DNA of 64,000 bases from Paracidovorax wautersii (GTDB taxonomy: Bacteria > Pseudomonadota > Gammaproteobacteria > Burkholderiales > Burkholderiaceae_C). Positions within the stretch are counted from its first letter, which is position 1. Each line of letters begins with the position of its first letter. Of this stretch, positions 15,381 to 23,950 are shown piece after piece. The stretch is from NCBI RefSeq assembly GCF_031453675.1, contig NZ_JAVIZX010000001.1, forward strand, positions 3,060,001-3,124,000. The letters run 5' to 3'. The translations under genes and the position numbers were made by a program. Below the pieces are notes generated by a model that saw nothing but the letters and a program-made list of their open reading frames with translations, was not told where the DNA came from and ran no database searches.

Positions 15381-15872
15381 ATGGCAGAAATCTATGAAAT
15401 GGATTCCCACGATGGCTGTATCTTGGCCGAACTGCAGGCAGATGGGCGTCTATCCATGGCAGAGCTGGGCCGTCGCGTGCACCTGAGCCAACCCGCGGTG
15501 ACCGAGCGCGTGCGCAAGCTCGAAGCCGCCGGGGTGATCCAGGGCTATGGCGCGCGCGTGGATTACGCCCGGCTGGGCTACGGTATCCGGGCCATCATTC
15601 GGGTGGGGCGGGCCGAATACGCCCGGTTGGTGCACTTGATAGAGAACACGCCAGAGGTGGTCAATGCCTACAACGTGACCGGCGATGACAGCTGGGTGCT
15701 GGAGATCGTCGTGATCGACGTGAGCCACCTGGATGCGGTGGTGACGGGCTTCTGCCTGTTGGCGCAGACGTCGACCTGCATCGTGCTGAACGTCCCGCGC
15801 GAACACGCGGTGGTCCTGCCCGCCCGGCGTGACAGCATCCGTCCTCCTATCCGCAAGGTCACCGGCCGGTGA
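15381..15872 (+). CDS. Lrp/AsnC-family transcriptional regulator
   Basis: This is a 163-residue Lrp-type regulator: a helix-turn-helix (CILAELQADGRLSMAELGRRV, shortened here) and an effector-binding domain with VVNAYNVTGDDSWVLEIV. It is divergent from the YedA-like exporter (gap 94 bp), and a second EamA exporter converges from the other side, so it may control one or both. A TTG one codon upstream (15378) and an ATG at 15399 are alternative starts. Confidence 0.86.
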   Translation: MAEIYEMDSHDGCILAELQADGRLSMAELGRRVHLSQPAVTERVRKLEAAGVIQGYGARVDYARLGYGIRAIIRVGRAEYARLVHLIENTPEVVNAYNVTGDDSWVLEIVVIDVSHLDAVVTGFCLLAQTSTCIVLNVPREHAVVLPARRDSIRPPIRKVTGR

Positions 15873-15913
15873 GCCAAGACCCGTCCGGCCGCGAAGGCTG
15901 GGCGATGCGGAAG

Positions 15914-16870
15914 TCAGCCTGGCCGCGCCGTCTTCCGCCCTACCCGCAGTGCGGCACGTGAAGGAAACGTGGCCAGCACGACGCTGGCCAGGGCGATGGC
16001 GAACGCCAGCAGCTGCATGGCCGTGAACCGCTCGCCCAGCACCAGCACTCCGACGAGTGCGGCACTCACCGGCAGTAGCACCGTGAACACGCCTCCTTGG
16101 GCCGCGGGGACGGCCTTTAGGCCGGTCATCCAAAGCCAGACAGTCCACATGCACGCTGCCAGCGCGTAGAACACCAGCAGCGCCCAGGTGCCGGGCGAGA
16201 CGGCGGAGAAGTCGAAACTCCAGGCGAAGTACAGGCCCAGCGGCGTCGCGATGGCGAAGCCCCACAGATTGATCAGCGAGGTGATGCGCTTGGGGCCCAG
16301 CGTACCGGTGAGCTTCTTGCCGATGACGGAGTAGGCTGCCTCGCAAAGGGAGGCGGCCAGCAGCAGAAGGTGGCCCAGCCATTGCAGGTTCCCAGCGGCC
16401 GCAGTCTGTGTGCCGGCTGTGTGCGCCGCACTGCCAGTGTTCGACAGCGAAAACAGCGCGATGCCGATCGCGGCACAGCCCACGGCGACCCAGGTGCGGG
16501 GCGCCACGCGCTCGTGCAGGAACAGCCAGCTCATGACCGCCACGGCGGCGGGGATGGCCGCCATGATCACGCCGGCCGATGTAGCGCTGGTCAGGCTCAC
16601 CCCATAGATCATGCAGACCGTGAACAGGAAGTTGCCCAGGAAGGAGTGCAGGAACAGCAGGGCCTGCGTGCGTGGAGTCAGAGGGGGCTCGTCGACCGGC
16701 TTGCGGAGCCAGTGCAGCATGGCGATTCCGCCGATGCCGAAGCGCAGCCACGCCAGAAGGAACACGGGGAAAGCCGCCGCCAGCGGCTTGGAGAGTGCGA
16801 CGTAGCTGCCGACCAGCGACATGCTCAGAGCGAGGCACACATAGGCAACGGGGCGGCTGGGCGGGTTCAC
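15914..16870 (-). CDS. EamA/DMT family transporter
   Basis: This is a 318-residue protein with ten predicted membrane helices in two EamA halves (SLVGSYVALSKPLAAAFPVF; FLFTVCMIYGVSLTSATSAG; MTGLKAVPAAQGGVFTVLLP). The C-terminal tail is basic and cytoplasmic. The substrate is unknown. It belongs to a different branch from the YedA-like gene nearby, so the two are not a recent duplication. Confidence 0.82.
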   Translation of the reverse strand: MNPPSRPVAYVCLALSMSLVGSYVALSKPLAAAFPVFLLAWLRFGIGGIAMLHWLRKPVDEPPLTPRTQALLFLHSFLGNFLFTVCMIYGVSLTSATSAGVIMAAIPAAVAVMSWLFLHERVAPRTWVAVGCAAIGIALFSLSNTGSAAHTAGTQTAAAGNLQWLGHLLLLAASLCEAAYSVIGKKLTGTLGPKRITSLINLWGFAIATPLGLYFAWSFDFSAVSPGTWALLVFYALAACMWTVWLWMTGLKAVPAAQGGVFTVLLPVSAALVGVLVLGERFTAMQLLAFAIALASVVLATFPSRAALRVGRKTARPG

Positions 16871-16903
16871 TAGACTGTGGGTGCTTGCAATGGAGCGTAC
16901 ATC

Positions 16904-17344
16904 ATGCCCGAGGATTTCTCCGACAACGACCGCCGGGCAACGCCAGCGCGCTACGTTTTTGTATACGGCACGTTGCGGCGTGGCTGCAGCAACGACATCA
17001 CCCGGCTGTCGCCACCCCCGCGGTGGGTGGGTGAGGCGGAATTGCCGGGCGTGCTTTACACCCTCGGCGCCTACCCTGGAATGCGGCTAGAGGGGCACGC
17101 AGCAGGTGACCGCCCCGTGCGGGGAGAGGTCTACGCCATCGACCCTGCGCTGGAGCATGTATTGGATGGAATCGAGGGACTGGTTCCCGGCGCCGCACCC
17201 CAGGATGACGATGAGTACTCTAAAAGAGAGGTGCGTGTGCGCGTTGCCGGGCAGATGCTGTCCTGTTTGATGTACGAGGTTCATCCGCGTTGTGCTTTAC
17301 CGGCTGCGCGGCTGGATCACGGCAACTGGCGCGAATGCAAGTGA
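16904..17344 (+). CDS. Gamma-glutamylcyclotransferase-like (GGCT/AIG2) protein
   Basis: This is a 146-residue protein of the gamma-glutamylcyclotransferase-like fold. The signature is YVFVYGTLRRGCSND near the N-terminus, then GEAELPGVLYTLGAYPGM and GEVYAIDPALEHVLDGIEG. The Glu in the last motif is in the position of the catalytic acid of the family. The natural substrate is unknown. The ATG at 16904 is preferred over an in-frame GTG at 16877. The next 250 bases are markedly AT-rich compared with the surroundings and belong to the aceA promoter region. Confidence 0.78.
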   Translation: MPEDFSDNDRRATPARYVFVYGTLRRGCSNDITRLSPPPRWVGEAELPGVLYTLGAYPGMRLEGHAAGDRPVRGEVYAIDPALEHVLDGIEGLVPGAAPQDDDEYSKREVRVRVAGQMLSCLMYEVHPRCALPAARLDHGNWRECK

Positions 17345-17488
17345 ATCAATTTTGCTTTGTGAAAATTGAATTTCATATTGCGGATTTTTTGATTGATGCA
17401 ATGCGAGAAAATTTCTTAGGATGAGATAAAAGATTTCTTTATGTGGCAATCGATGCGTAATGTATTGATTTTATTGGGTTAATTTTTA

Positions 17489-17532
17489 TTCTTGTATAAG
17501 ACATAAGAGGTTGCGCGGGTCTTATAGAAGAC
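17489..17532. promoter_or_regulatory. Paired palindromes upstream of aceA
   Basis: Two near-identical palindromes, TTCTTGTATAAGAC (17489-17502) and GTCTTATAGAAGAC (17519-17532), share the form TCTT-N4-AAGAC with centres exactly 30 bp apart, so they lie on the same face of the helix. They sit 65-100 bases before aceA and look like a dimer-of-dimers operator. The regulator is not identified. Confidence 0.6.
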
Positions 17533-17546
17533 CTAAAGTTGATTCC

Positions 17547-17566
17547 AAGGACAAGGCATTGTCCCT
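17547..17566 (+). promoter_or_regulatory. Hairpin in the aceA leader
   Basis: GGACAA-GGCA-TTGTCC is a perfect 6-bp inverted repeat with a 4-base loop, about 30 bases before the aceA start. It could be an mRNA 5' hairpin or a further operator. Confidence 0.4.
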
Positions 17567-17595
17567 TCCTTCTCAACTAGCCCATGGAGTTCCAC

Positions 17596-18927
17596 ATGCC
17601 CGAATCGCTCAATGCCCAGCTCAGCCGTGACCAACAGATTGCCGCCTTGGAGAACGACTGGGCCCACAACCCCCGCTGGAAGGGGCTCAAGCGCGGCTAC
17701 TCCGCTGCCGACGTGGTGCGCCTGAGGGGCAGCCTGCAGCCGGAATACACGCTGGCCCGCCGTGGTGCGGAGAAGCTCTGGGACAAGATCAATGGCGGTG
17801 CCAAGAAAGGCTACGTGAATGCCTTTGGCGCCATCTCCGCTGGCCAAGCCATGCAGCAGGCCAAGGCTGGCTTGGAAGCGGTGTATCTGTCGGGTTGGCA
17901 GGTCGCAGCCGACGGCAATTCGTCCGAGACCATGTACCCCGACCAGTCGCTGTACGCCTATGACTCGGTGCCGACCATGGTTCGCCGCATCAACAACACC
18001 TTCAAGCGTGCCGACGAGATCCAGTGGGGCCGTGGCATCAATCCTGGCGACAAGGAATTCATCGACTATTTCCTGCCCATCGTCGCCGATGCGGAGGCCG
18101 GCTTCGGCGGCGTGCTGAATGCCTTCGAACTGATGAAGAACATGATCGCCGCGGGCGCTGCCGGCGTGCACTTCGAAGACCAACTGGCTGCCGTGAAGAA
18201 GTGCGGCCACATGGGCGGCAAGGTGCTGGTTCCCACCCATGAGGCTGTCGAGAAGCTGATCGCAGCCCGTTTTGCGGCGGACACCATGGGCGTGCCTACC
18301 ATCATCCTGGCGCGTACCGACGCAGAGGCCGCCAACCTCATCACGTCCGACCACGATGCGAATGACAAGCCGTTCCTGACCGGCGAGCGGACCCAGGAAG
18401 GCTTCTACCGCGTGAAGAACGGCCTGGAGCAGGCCATCAGCCGCGGCGTTGCCTATGCGCCGTATGCCGATCTTGTGTGGTGCGAAACCGGTACGCCCGA
18501 CCTGGGCTTTGCCCGCGAGTTCGCCGAGGCCGTGCATGCCGCATCCCCCGGCAAGTTGTTGTCGTACAACTGCTCGCCTTCCTTCAACTGGAAGAAGAAC
18601 CTGGACGACAAGACCATCGCCCGCTTCCAGGATGAGCTGTCCGCACTGGGCTACAAGTACCAGTTCATCACGTTGGCGGGCATCCATATCAACTGGTACA
18701 ACACCTTCCAGTTCGCCCATGCATACGCTCGCGGCGAAGGCATGAAGCACTACGTGGAGCAGGTGCAGCAGCCCGAGTTCGAGGCGCGCGAGAAGGGCTA
18801 CACCTTCGTGTCGCACCAGCAGGAAGTGGGCGCAGGTTACTTCGACGACGTGACCACGGTGATCCAGGGCGGTTCCTCCAGCGTGAAGGCGCTGACGGGC
18901 TCCACCGAGGAAGAGCAGTTCCACTGA
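17596..18927 (+). CDS. aceA: Isocitrate lyase
   Basis: This is a 443-residue glyoxylate-cycle enzyme that splits isocitrate into glyoxylate and succinate, needed for growth on acetate or fatty acids. It is collinear with E. coli AceA. It has the active-site loop KKCGHMGGK with the catalytic Cys, [20 protein letters not shown] and [13 protein letters not shown]. The ATG at 17596 has GGAG six bases upstream; the ATG at 17584 carries that ribosome site inside its own codons. No malate synthase gene is beside it. It is a single-gene unit with a terminator. Confidence 0.96.
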   Translation: MPESLNAQLSRDQQIAALENDWAHNPRWKGLKRGYSAADVVRLRGSLQPEYTLARRGAEKLWDKINGGAKKGYVNAFGAISAGQAMQQAKAGLEAVYLSGWQVAADGNSSETMYPDQSLYAYDSVPTMVRRINNTFKRADEIQWGRGINPGDKEFIDYFLPIVADAEAGFGGVLNAFELMKNMIAAGAAGVHFEDQLAAVKKCGHMGGKVLVPTHEAVEKLIAARFAADTMGVPTIILARTDAEAANLITSDHDANDKPFLTGERTQEGFYRVKNGLEQAISRGVAYAPYADLVWCETGTPDLGFAREFAEAVHAASPGKLLSYNCSPSFNWKKNLDDKTIARFQDELSALGYKYQFITLAGIHINWYNTFQFAHAYARGEGMKHYVEQVQQPEFEAREKGYTFVSHQQEVGAGYFDDVTTVIQGGSSSVKALTGSTEEEQFH

Positions 18928-18952
18928 TCCGCTTGCAGGGTTGATGCGCTGA

Positions 18953-18980
18953 AGCCCGGGCCGAGTGCCCGGGCTTTTTT
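18953..18980 (+). terminator. Intrinsic terminator after aceA
   Basis: AGCCCGGG and CCCGGGCT form the stem around GCCGAGTG or a shorter loop, followed by six T residues, 26 bases after the stop. Confidence 0.88.
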
Positions 18981-19020
18981 ATGGCCGTGCGCGAAAGCCG
19001 AGTGCGACAGTCCGGTGCGG

Positions 19021-19026
19021 TAAAAT
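19021..19026 (+). promoter_or_regulatory. -10 box of the thrS operon promoter
   Basis: TAAAAT matches five of six consensus bases and would start transcription near 19033, just before the leader peptide. No good -35 is visible at the expected distance. Confidence 0.5.
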
Positions 19027-19061
19027 GCCTCCATCACTCACAAACAAGGGCGAGAAAGGCA

Positions 19062-19112
19062 ATGCTGGTTATGACACCGCGAACTACGACGGAGATTTCC
19101 ACCGGCCGCTGA
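19062..19112 (+). CDS. thrS leader peptide (16 residues, Thr-rich)
   Basis: ATG at 19062 opens MLVMTPRTTTEISTGR and a TGA stop. Five of 16 codons are Thr (19074 ACA, 19083 ACT, 19086 ACG, 19089 ACG, 19101 ACC), three of them in a row. AAAGG lies just upstream. Its position between the promoter and a terminator, with thrS downstream, is what a charged-tRNA-Thr sensor needs. It differs from the longer open frame that crosses the same region and runs to 19219. Confidence 0.7.
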   Translation: MLVMTPRTTTEISTGR

Positions 19113-19189
19113 GGCTGGATGTTCGCGCCTGCACGACACTTGCACCTTCCTTCCAAAAGCGCGGACCTCGTTCCGCGCTTTTTGCTTTT
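19078..19189 (+). promoter_or_regulatory. Ribosome-mediated transcription attenuator of thrS
   Basis: Four segments pair in alternatives. Segment 1 CGCGAAC (19078-19084, beside the Thr codons) pairs perfectly with segment 2 GTTCGCG (19121-19127). Segment 2, shifted one base (TTCGCGC, 19122-19128), pairs with segment 3 GCGCGGA (19159-19165). Segment 3 (AGCGCGGA, 19158-19165) pairs with segment 4 TCCGCGCT (19172-19179), which is followed by TTTTTGCTTTT: an intrinsic terminator. A ribosome stalled on Thr codons would cover segment 1, free segment 2 to form the 2:3 antiterminator, and let transcription enter thrS. Confidence 0.7.
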
Positions 19190-19240
19190 CGGGCATCGGG
19201 CGCATCGTTTACCGATTGATTGACGAACAGGATTTTTCGA

Positions 19241-21160
19241 ATGATTCAGATCACGCTTCCGGACAACTCCCGCCGCGAATATCCAGGCCCTGTATCCGTG
19301 GCCGACGTGGCGCGCTCCATCGGTCCGGGGCTGGCCAAGATGACCGTGGCCGGCAAGGTCGACGGCAAGCTCGTGGATGCCAGCGACCTCATTGACCACG
19401 ATGCCCGCCTGCAGATCATCACACCGCGCGATGCCGAGGGCGTGGAGATCATTCGCCACTCGTGCGCCCACTTGGTAGGCCATGCCGTGAAGCAGTTGTA
19501 CCCCGGTGCCAAGATGGTCATCGGCCCGGTGATCGAAGAAGGCTTCTATTACGACATCGCGTTCGAACGCCCGTTCACGCCCGAGGACATCGCCGCTATC
19601 GAGCAGCGCATGAAGGAGCTGATCGCACAGGACTACGACGTCATCAAGAAGATGACGCCGCGCGCGGAGGTCATCGACGTGTTCAAGGCGCGTGGCGAAG
19701 AGTACAAGCTGCGCCTGATCGATGACATGCCGGACGAAACCGCCATGGGCCTGTACTACCACCAGGAATACGTCGACATGTGCCGGGGCCCGCACGTGCC
19801 GAACACCCGTTTCCTGAAGGCGTTCAAGCTCACGCGCGTGTCGGGAGCCTACTGGCGAGGCGATGCCAAGAACGAGCAGTTGCAGCGTGTGTACGGCACG
19901 GCCTGGGCCGACAAGAAGGATCTGGATGCGTATATCCAGCGCATTGAAGAAGCGGAAAAGCGCGACCACCGCAAGCTGGGCCGCGAGCTCGACCTGTTCC
20001 ACATCGACGAGCACTCGCCCGGCACGGTGTTCTGGCACCCCAAGGGCTGGACGATCTGGCAAGGCGTGGAGCAGTACATGCGCCAGGTCTACCGCGACAA
20101 CGGCTATCAGGAAGTGAAGGGTCCGCAGATCCTCGACAAGCACCTGTGGGAGAAGACGGGCCACTGGGACAAGTACCGCGAGAACATGTTCACGACGGAG
20201 AGCGAGAAGCACGACTACGCGCTCAAGCCCATGAACTGCCCTGGCCACATCCTGATCTTCAACCAGGGCGTGAAGAGCTACCGCGACCTGCCGCTGCGCT
20301 TCGGCGAGTTCGGCCAGTGCCACCGCAACGAGCCCACGGGTGGGCTGCACGGCATCATGCGCGTGCGCGCCTTCACGCAGGACGATGGCCACATCTTCTG
20401 CACCGAAGACCAGATCCAGCAGGAGTGCATCAACTTCACGACGCTGCTGCAGAAGGTCTACAAGGATTTCGGCTTCACCGACATCATCTACAAGGTGGCC
20501 ACGCGGCCTGAAAAGCGCATCGGTTCCGAAGAAAGCTGGGACAAGGCCGAGAACGCGCTGATCGAAAGTCTGAAGGCCTCGGGCTGCGAATACCAGATCG
20601 CCGTGGGCGATGGCGCTTTCTACGGTCCCAAGCTGGAGTACACCTTGCGCGACGCGATCGGCCGTCACTGGCAGTGCGGCACGATCCAGGTCGATCCGTC
20701 GATGCCGGAGCGCCTGGGCGCAGAGTACGTGGGCGAAGACGGCGCGCGCCACCGTCCCATCGTGCTGCACCGCGCGATCGTGGGCAGCCTAGAGCGATTC
20801 ATCGGTATCCTGATCGAGCAGCACGCCGGCGCGCTGCCGACATGGCTCGCGCCAGTGCAGGTGGCGGTGCTCAATATCACGGGCGCGCAGGACGACTACT
20901 GTCGCGAAATTGCTGCAAAGCTCCAAAAAGCGCTGCCGAATCAAGACCTTAGGGTGGTGACCGATCTGCGCAACGAAAAGATTACGTATAAAATACGCGA
21001 GCATTCGTTGCAAAAGCTGCCTTACATCCTCGTCGCAGGCGAGAAAGAAAAGGCTGCTGGTGCCGTCGCAGTGCGCGCCCGGGGCAATCGAGACCTCGGT
21101 GTGATGTCCTTCGAAGCGTTCGTCGCGCTCATCGCCCAGGACATCGCTTCTAAAGCTTGA
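19241..21160 (+). CDS. thrS: Threonine-tRNA ligase
   Basis: This 639-residue class II synthetase charges tRNA-Thr. The order is: TGS domain (~1-62), editing domain ([29 protein letters not shown]), catalytic core with motif 2 ([19 protein letters not shown]) and zinc ligands (MNCPGH; DDGHIFC), motif 3 ([19 protein letters not shown]), and the anticodon-binding domain. The ATG at 19241 is chosen (MIQITLPD). It heads the thrS-infC-rpmI-rplT-pheS-pheT-ihfA-merR order, and the Thr-codon attenuator upstream could set expression of the whole run. Confidence 0.97.
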   Translation: MIQITLPDNSRREYPGPVSVADVARSIGPGLAKMTVAGKVDGKLVDASDLIDHDARLQIITPRDAEGVEIIRHSCAHLVGHAVKQLYPGAKMVIGPVIEEGFYYDIAFERPFTPEDIAAIEQRMKELIAQDYDVIKKMTPRAEVIDVFKARGEEYKLRLIDDMPDETAMGLYYHQEYVDMCRGPHVPNTRFLKAFKLTRVSGAYWRGDAKNEQLQRVYGTAWADKKDLDAYIQRIEEAEKRDHRKLGRELDLFHIDEHSPGTVFWHPKGWTIWQGVEQYMRQVYRDNGYQEVKGPQILDKHLWEKTGHWDKYRENMFTTESEKHDYALKPMNCPGHILIFNQGVKSYRDLPLRFGEFGQCHRNEPTGGLHGIMRVRAFTQDDGHIFCTEDQIQQECINFTTLLQKVYKDFGFTDIIYKVATRPEKRIGSEESWDKAENALIESLKASGCEYQIAVGDGAFYGPKLEYTLRDAIGRHWQCGTIQVDPSMPERLGAEYVGEDGARHRPIVLHRAIVGSLERFIGILIEQHAGALPTWLAPVQVAVLNITGAQDDYCREIAAKLQKALPNQDLRVVTDLRNEKITYKIREHSLQKLPYILVAGEKEKAAGAVAVRARGNRDLGVMSFEAFVALIAQDIASKA

Positions 21161-21244
21161 ACCGTGTCGGAAACTGCTTTAGCCCGCGTGGATTGTGCGG
21201 AGTCTGCTACTTTGTTTGTAGCTTTTTGTTGAAGGAATAGAGCC

Positions 21245-21862
21245 ATCGCTACTGAATTTCGTGATCGTCGCCAGCGCGAGGAGCGCAAGCACCGCCTGAA
21301 CCGTGAAATCATGGCCCCCGAGGTTCGCCTCTCCGGCCCTGACAACGAGCCTTTGGGCGTCGTAAGCCTCATGGAAGCCCTCCGCATGGCGGGCGAGCTG
21401 GATGTGGACCTGGTGGAGATTGCCGCCACGGCCAACCCTCCCGTGTGCCGCCTGATGGACTATGGCAAGTTCAAGTACCAGGAACAGAAGCGCGCGGCCG
21501 AGGCCAAGGCCAAGCAGACGGTCATCGAGATCAAGGAGGTCAAGTTCCGTCCCGGTACGGACGATGGCGACTACAACATCAAGATGCGCAATATCCGCCG
21601 CTTCCTGGCGGACGGTGACAAGTGCAAGATCACGCTGCGTTTCCGCGGCCGTGAAATCACTCACCAGCAGCTGGGCCTGGACCTGCTGAACCGCATTCGT
21701 GACGAGTTGGGTGACAGCATCCTGATCGAGCAGTTCCCCAAGCTGGAAGGGCGCCAGATGATCATGATGATCGCGCCCAGCCGCAAGAAGCCGGCGCCGG
21801 CCAAGCCGGCCGATGGCGGTGCTGCAGCCCCGGCTGCGGCTCCCGCCGGGCAGGCCAGCTGA
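21245..21862 (+). CDS. infC: Translation initiation factor IF-3 (AUC start)
   Basis: IF-3 binds the 30S subunit, checks the start codon and prevents early joining of 50S. The conserved N-terminus ([18 protein letters not shown]) lies upstream of the first ATG (21311), and the only sensible start is ATC at 21245, with AAGGA 8 bases before it. That gives 205 residues. Rare AUU/AUC starts are known for infC and allow IF-3 to repress its own translation. Domains: N-domain with [15 protein letters not shown], linker, and C-domain with [12 protein letters not shown]. The tail is Ala/Pro-rich. Confidence 0.95.
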   Translation: MATEFRDRRQREERKHRLNREIMAPEVRLSGPDNEPLGVVSLMEALRMAGELDVDLVEIAATANPPVCRLMDYGKFKYQEQKRAAEAKAKQTVIEIKEVKFRPGTDDGDYNIKMRNIRRFLADGDKCKITLRFRGREITHQQLGLDLLNRIRDELGDSILIEQFPKLEGRQMIMMIAPSRKKPAPAKPADGGAAAPAAAPAGQAS

Positions 21863-21887
21863 GGCAAGAGGGTTTCAAGAGATGTGG

Positions 21888-22009
21888 GTTGCGCCGGCCT
21901 TCGGGCGGGCGTAACGCAACAGGTGGTGCTTTGCACTGCCGTACAGCCGGCGCGAGCTGGCTGAAAAAAGTGGCTCGGGGCCAACAAGTTTGCAGATCGG
22001 TCTGCAAAC
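21888..22009 (+). promoter_or_regulatory. Structured leader of rpmI-rplT
   Basis: Two clear hairpins lie in the 179-base gap before rpmI. One is GTTGCG...CGCAAC (21888-21893 with 21915-21920), enclosing a GC-rich inner stem. The other is a perfect 9-bp stem GTTTGCAGA-TCGG-TCTGCAAAC (21988-22009). In E. coli the L20 protein represses rpmI through a leader structure, and this may be the counterpart, but no sequence match is claimed. Confidence 0.45.
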
Positions 22010-22041
22010 GCCTCACGAGCACAACGAAAAGGAGCATTCAC

Positions 22042-22245
22042 ATGCCCAAAATGAAGACCAAGAGCAGCGCGAAGAAACGTTTCCGCGTTCGTCCCGGTGG
22101 CACCGTCAAGCGCGGTCAAGCCTTCAAGCGTCACATCTTGACGAAGAAGACCACCAAGAACAAGCGCCATCTGCGTGGTGCGGTTGCTGTGCACGAGACC
22201 AACATGGGCTCGATCGCACAAATGCTGCCCGGCATGGGCGTTTAA
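22042..22245 (+). CDS. rpmI: 50S ribosomal protein L35
   Basis: This is a 67-residue, strongly basic ribosomal protein ([20 protein letters not shown]...[15 protein letters not shown]). AAAAGGAG lies 7 bases before the ATG. It is 26 bases ahead of rplT and co-transcribed with it. Confidence 0.96.
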   Translation: MPKMKTKSSAKKRFRVRPGGTVKRGQAFKRHILTKKTTKNKRHLRGAVAVHETNMGSIAQMLPGMGV

Positions 22246-22270
22246 TTAACGACGAACAAGGAGTACTCAC

Positions 22271-22630
22271 ATGCCTCGCGTCAAACGTGGTGTAACGGCC
22301 CGTGCCCGTCACAAGAAAGTTCTGGCCCTCTCCAAGGGTTTCCGTGGTCGCCGCGGTAATGTCTTCCGCATCGCCAAACAGGCGGTAATGAAGGCTGGGC
22401 AATATGCCTACCGTGATCGCCGCACCAAGAAGCGCGTGTTCCGCCAACTGTGGATCGCCCGTATCAACGCCGCTGCACGTGAACTGGGCCTGACCTACAG
22501 CCAGTTCGCCAACGGCCTGAAGAAGGCTTCCATCGAGATCGACCGCAAGATGCTGGCCGACCTCGCGGTGCACGACAAGGCTGCTTTCGGCAGCATCGTG
22601 GAACAAGTCAAGGCCAAGCTGGCTGCTTGA
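22271..22630 (+). CDS. rplT: 50S ribosomal protein L20
   Basis: This is a 119-residue 23S rRNA-binding assembly protein ([18 protein letters not shown], then [31 protein letters not shown] in segments). Length and sequence are standard for the family. In E. coli it is also the translational repressor of its own operon. A ribosome site AAGGAG lies 10 bases upstream. Confidence 0.97.
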   Translation: MPRVKRGVTARARHKKVLALSKGFRGRRGNVFRIAKQAVMKAGQYAYRDRRTKKRVFRQLWIARINAAARELGLTYSQFANGLKKASIEIDRKMLADLAVHDKAAFGSIVEQVKAKLAA

Positions 22631-22644
22631 GTTCACGGTCGGCG

Positions 22645-22720
22645 GCTATGAGTTTCATAGCTGCCAGCGCTTAAACAACAAGGGCTAGGGCTTGAAAAGG
22701 CGCTAGCCCTTGTTTATTTT
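22645..22720 (+). repeat. Dispersed repeat with 12-bp hairpin before pheS
   Basis: The copy contains TCATAGCTGCCAGCGC and then a perfect 12-bp stem AACAAGGGCTAG / CTAGCCCTTGTT (22677-22688, 22703-22714) followed by TATTTT. It can act as a partial terminator between rplT and pheS. Confidence 0.6.
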
Positions 22721-22731
22721 CAAGAGTCGAT

Positions 22732-23784
22732 ATGAACGAGTTGGATGCTCTGGTCCAGAGCGCGCAGCAGCTGTTTGCGCAGACCGCCACCCCCGCTGAT
22801 CTGGAAAACGCCAAGGCACAGTTCCTGGGCAAGTCGGGGCGCCTCACCGAGCTCATGAAGGGCATGGCGCAGCTGTCGGTGGAAGAGAAGAAGTCGCGCG
22901 GCGCTGCCATCAACGTGGCCAAGCAGGCGATCGAGGCGGCCCTCACGGCGCGCCGCCAGGCGCTGGCCGATGCCGAACTGCAGCTCCAGCTCAAGGCCGA
23001 GGCGCTCGACGTGACGCTGCCGGGCCGCCAGCGCGGGCAGGGCGGCCTGCATCCGGTGTCGCTGACACTGGAGCGCATCGAGTCCATCTTCGGCTCCATG
23101 GGTTTCGACGTGGCCGAGGGCCCCGAGATCGAGACCGACTGGTTCAACTTCACCGCGCTGAACACGCCGGAAGACCATCCCGCGCGCTCGATGCACGACA
23201 CCTTCTATGTGGAAGGCGGCACGCCCGAGGCGCCCAACCTGCTGCGCACGCACACCAGCCCGATGCAGGTGCGCCATGCCGTGCAGCACGTCAAGAAATA
23301 CCGCCATCTGCTGGACGCCGGCCAGTCCATGCCCGAGATCCGCGTGATCGCGCCCGGCCGCACCTACCGCGTGGACAGCGATGCCACCCATTCGCCGATG
23401 TTCCACCAGTGCGAAGGCCTGTGGATCGGTGAGAACGTGAGCTTCAAGGACCTGAAGGTCGTCTTCACCGACTTTTGCCGTACCTTCTTCGAAAGCGATG
23501 ACCTGGTGCTGCGCTTCCGTCCGAGCTTCTTCCCGTTCACCGAGCCCAGCGCCGAAGTGGACATCCAGTTCCAGGCGGGCCCGCTGGCCGGCCGCTGGCT
23601 GGAAGTGGCCGGCTCCGGCCAGGTGCACCCGAACGTGGTGCGCAACATGGGCTTGGACCCCGAGAAGTACATCGGCTTCGCCTTCGGCATGGGGCCCGAC
23701 CGCCTGACCATGCTGCGCTACGGCGTGAACGACCTGCGCCTGTTCTTCGACGGCGATATCCGCTTCCTGTCGCAGTTCCAGTAA
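22732..23784 (+). CDS. pheS: Phenylalanine-tRNA ligase alpha subunit
   Basis: This is the 350-residue catalytic subunit of the alpha2-beta2 enzyme. It has an N-terminal coiled-coil arm (~1-90), then the class II core: [19 protein letters not shown], motif 2 region [11 protein letters not shown] and [21 protein letters not shown] (in segments), and motif 3 [18 protein letters not shown]. The start ATG is at 22732. It is paired with pheT downstream across a repeat-filled gap of 166 bases. Confidence 0.97.
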   Translation: MNELDALVQSAQQLFAQTATPADLENAKAQFLGKSGRLTELMKGMAQLSVEEKKSRGAAINVAKQAIEAALTARRQALADAELQLQLKAEALDVTLPGRQRGQGGLHPVSLTLERIESIFGSMGFDVAEGPEIETDWFNFTALNTPEDHPARSMHDTFYVEGGTPEAPNLLRTHTSPMQVRHAVQHVKKYRHLLDAGQSMPEIRVIAPGRTYRVDSDATHSPMFHQCEGLWIGENVSFKDLKVVFTDFCRTFFESDDLVLRFRPSFFPFTEPSAEVDIQFQAGPLAGRWLEVAGSGQVHPNVVRNMGLDPEKYIGFAFGMGPDRLTMLRYGVNDLRLFFDGDIRFLSQFQ

Positions 23785-23789
23785 TCCCA

Positions 23790-23880
23790 TAAAAAGTGAG
23801 CTGCCGGCGCTTGTCCAATAAGGAATTCAAAGTGTTTTCATATGGAAAACCAGCAATGACAAGCGCAGGTAGCTATCTTT
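23790..23880. repeat. Dispersed repeat with terminal inverted repeats between pheS and pheT
   Basis: This copy looks like a miniature element. AGCTGCCGGCGCTTGTC at one end faces GACAAGCGCAGGTAGCT at the other, with about 45 bases of unrelated, AT-richer sequence between. It separates two genes that are normally close together. Confidence 0.6.
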
Positions 23881-23950
23881 TTTTTGTTTCTCCGTTCCGT
23901 CGGCCGGCGCCCGTGTCCGCACCGAAGAACGCCACCAAGACTGAGTGACC

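Noticed and set aside
18965-19219. 84-codon frame over the thrS leader as a protein
   Set aside because: No homology and poor start; the 16-codon Thr-rich frame within it in another frame explains the region better.
21200-21226. GCTAC-TTTGTTT-GTAGC hairpin before infC as a repeat copy or terminator
   Set aside because: Too short and lacks the GCGCTTG core; no T-tract in the right place.
22647-22676. Short frame MSFIAASA before pheS as a PheM-like leader peptide
   Set aside because: Only one Phe codon, and the whole stretch belongs to the dispersed repeat; no alternative pairing scheme found.
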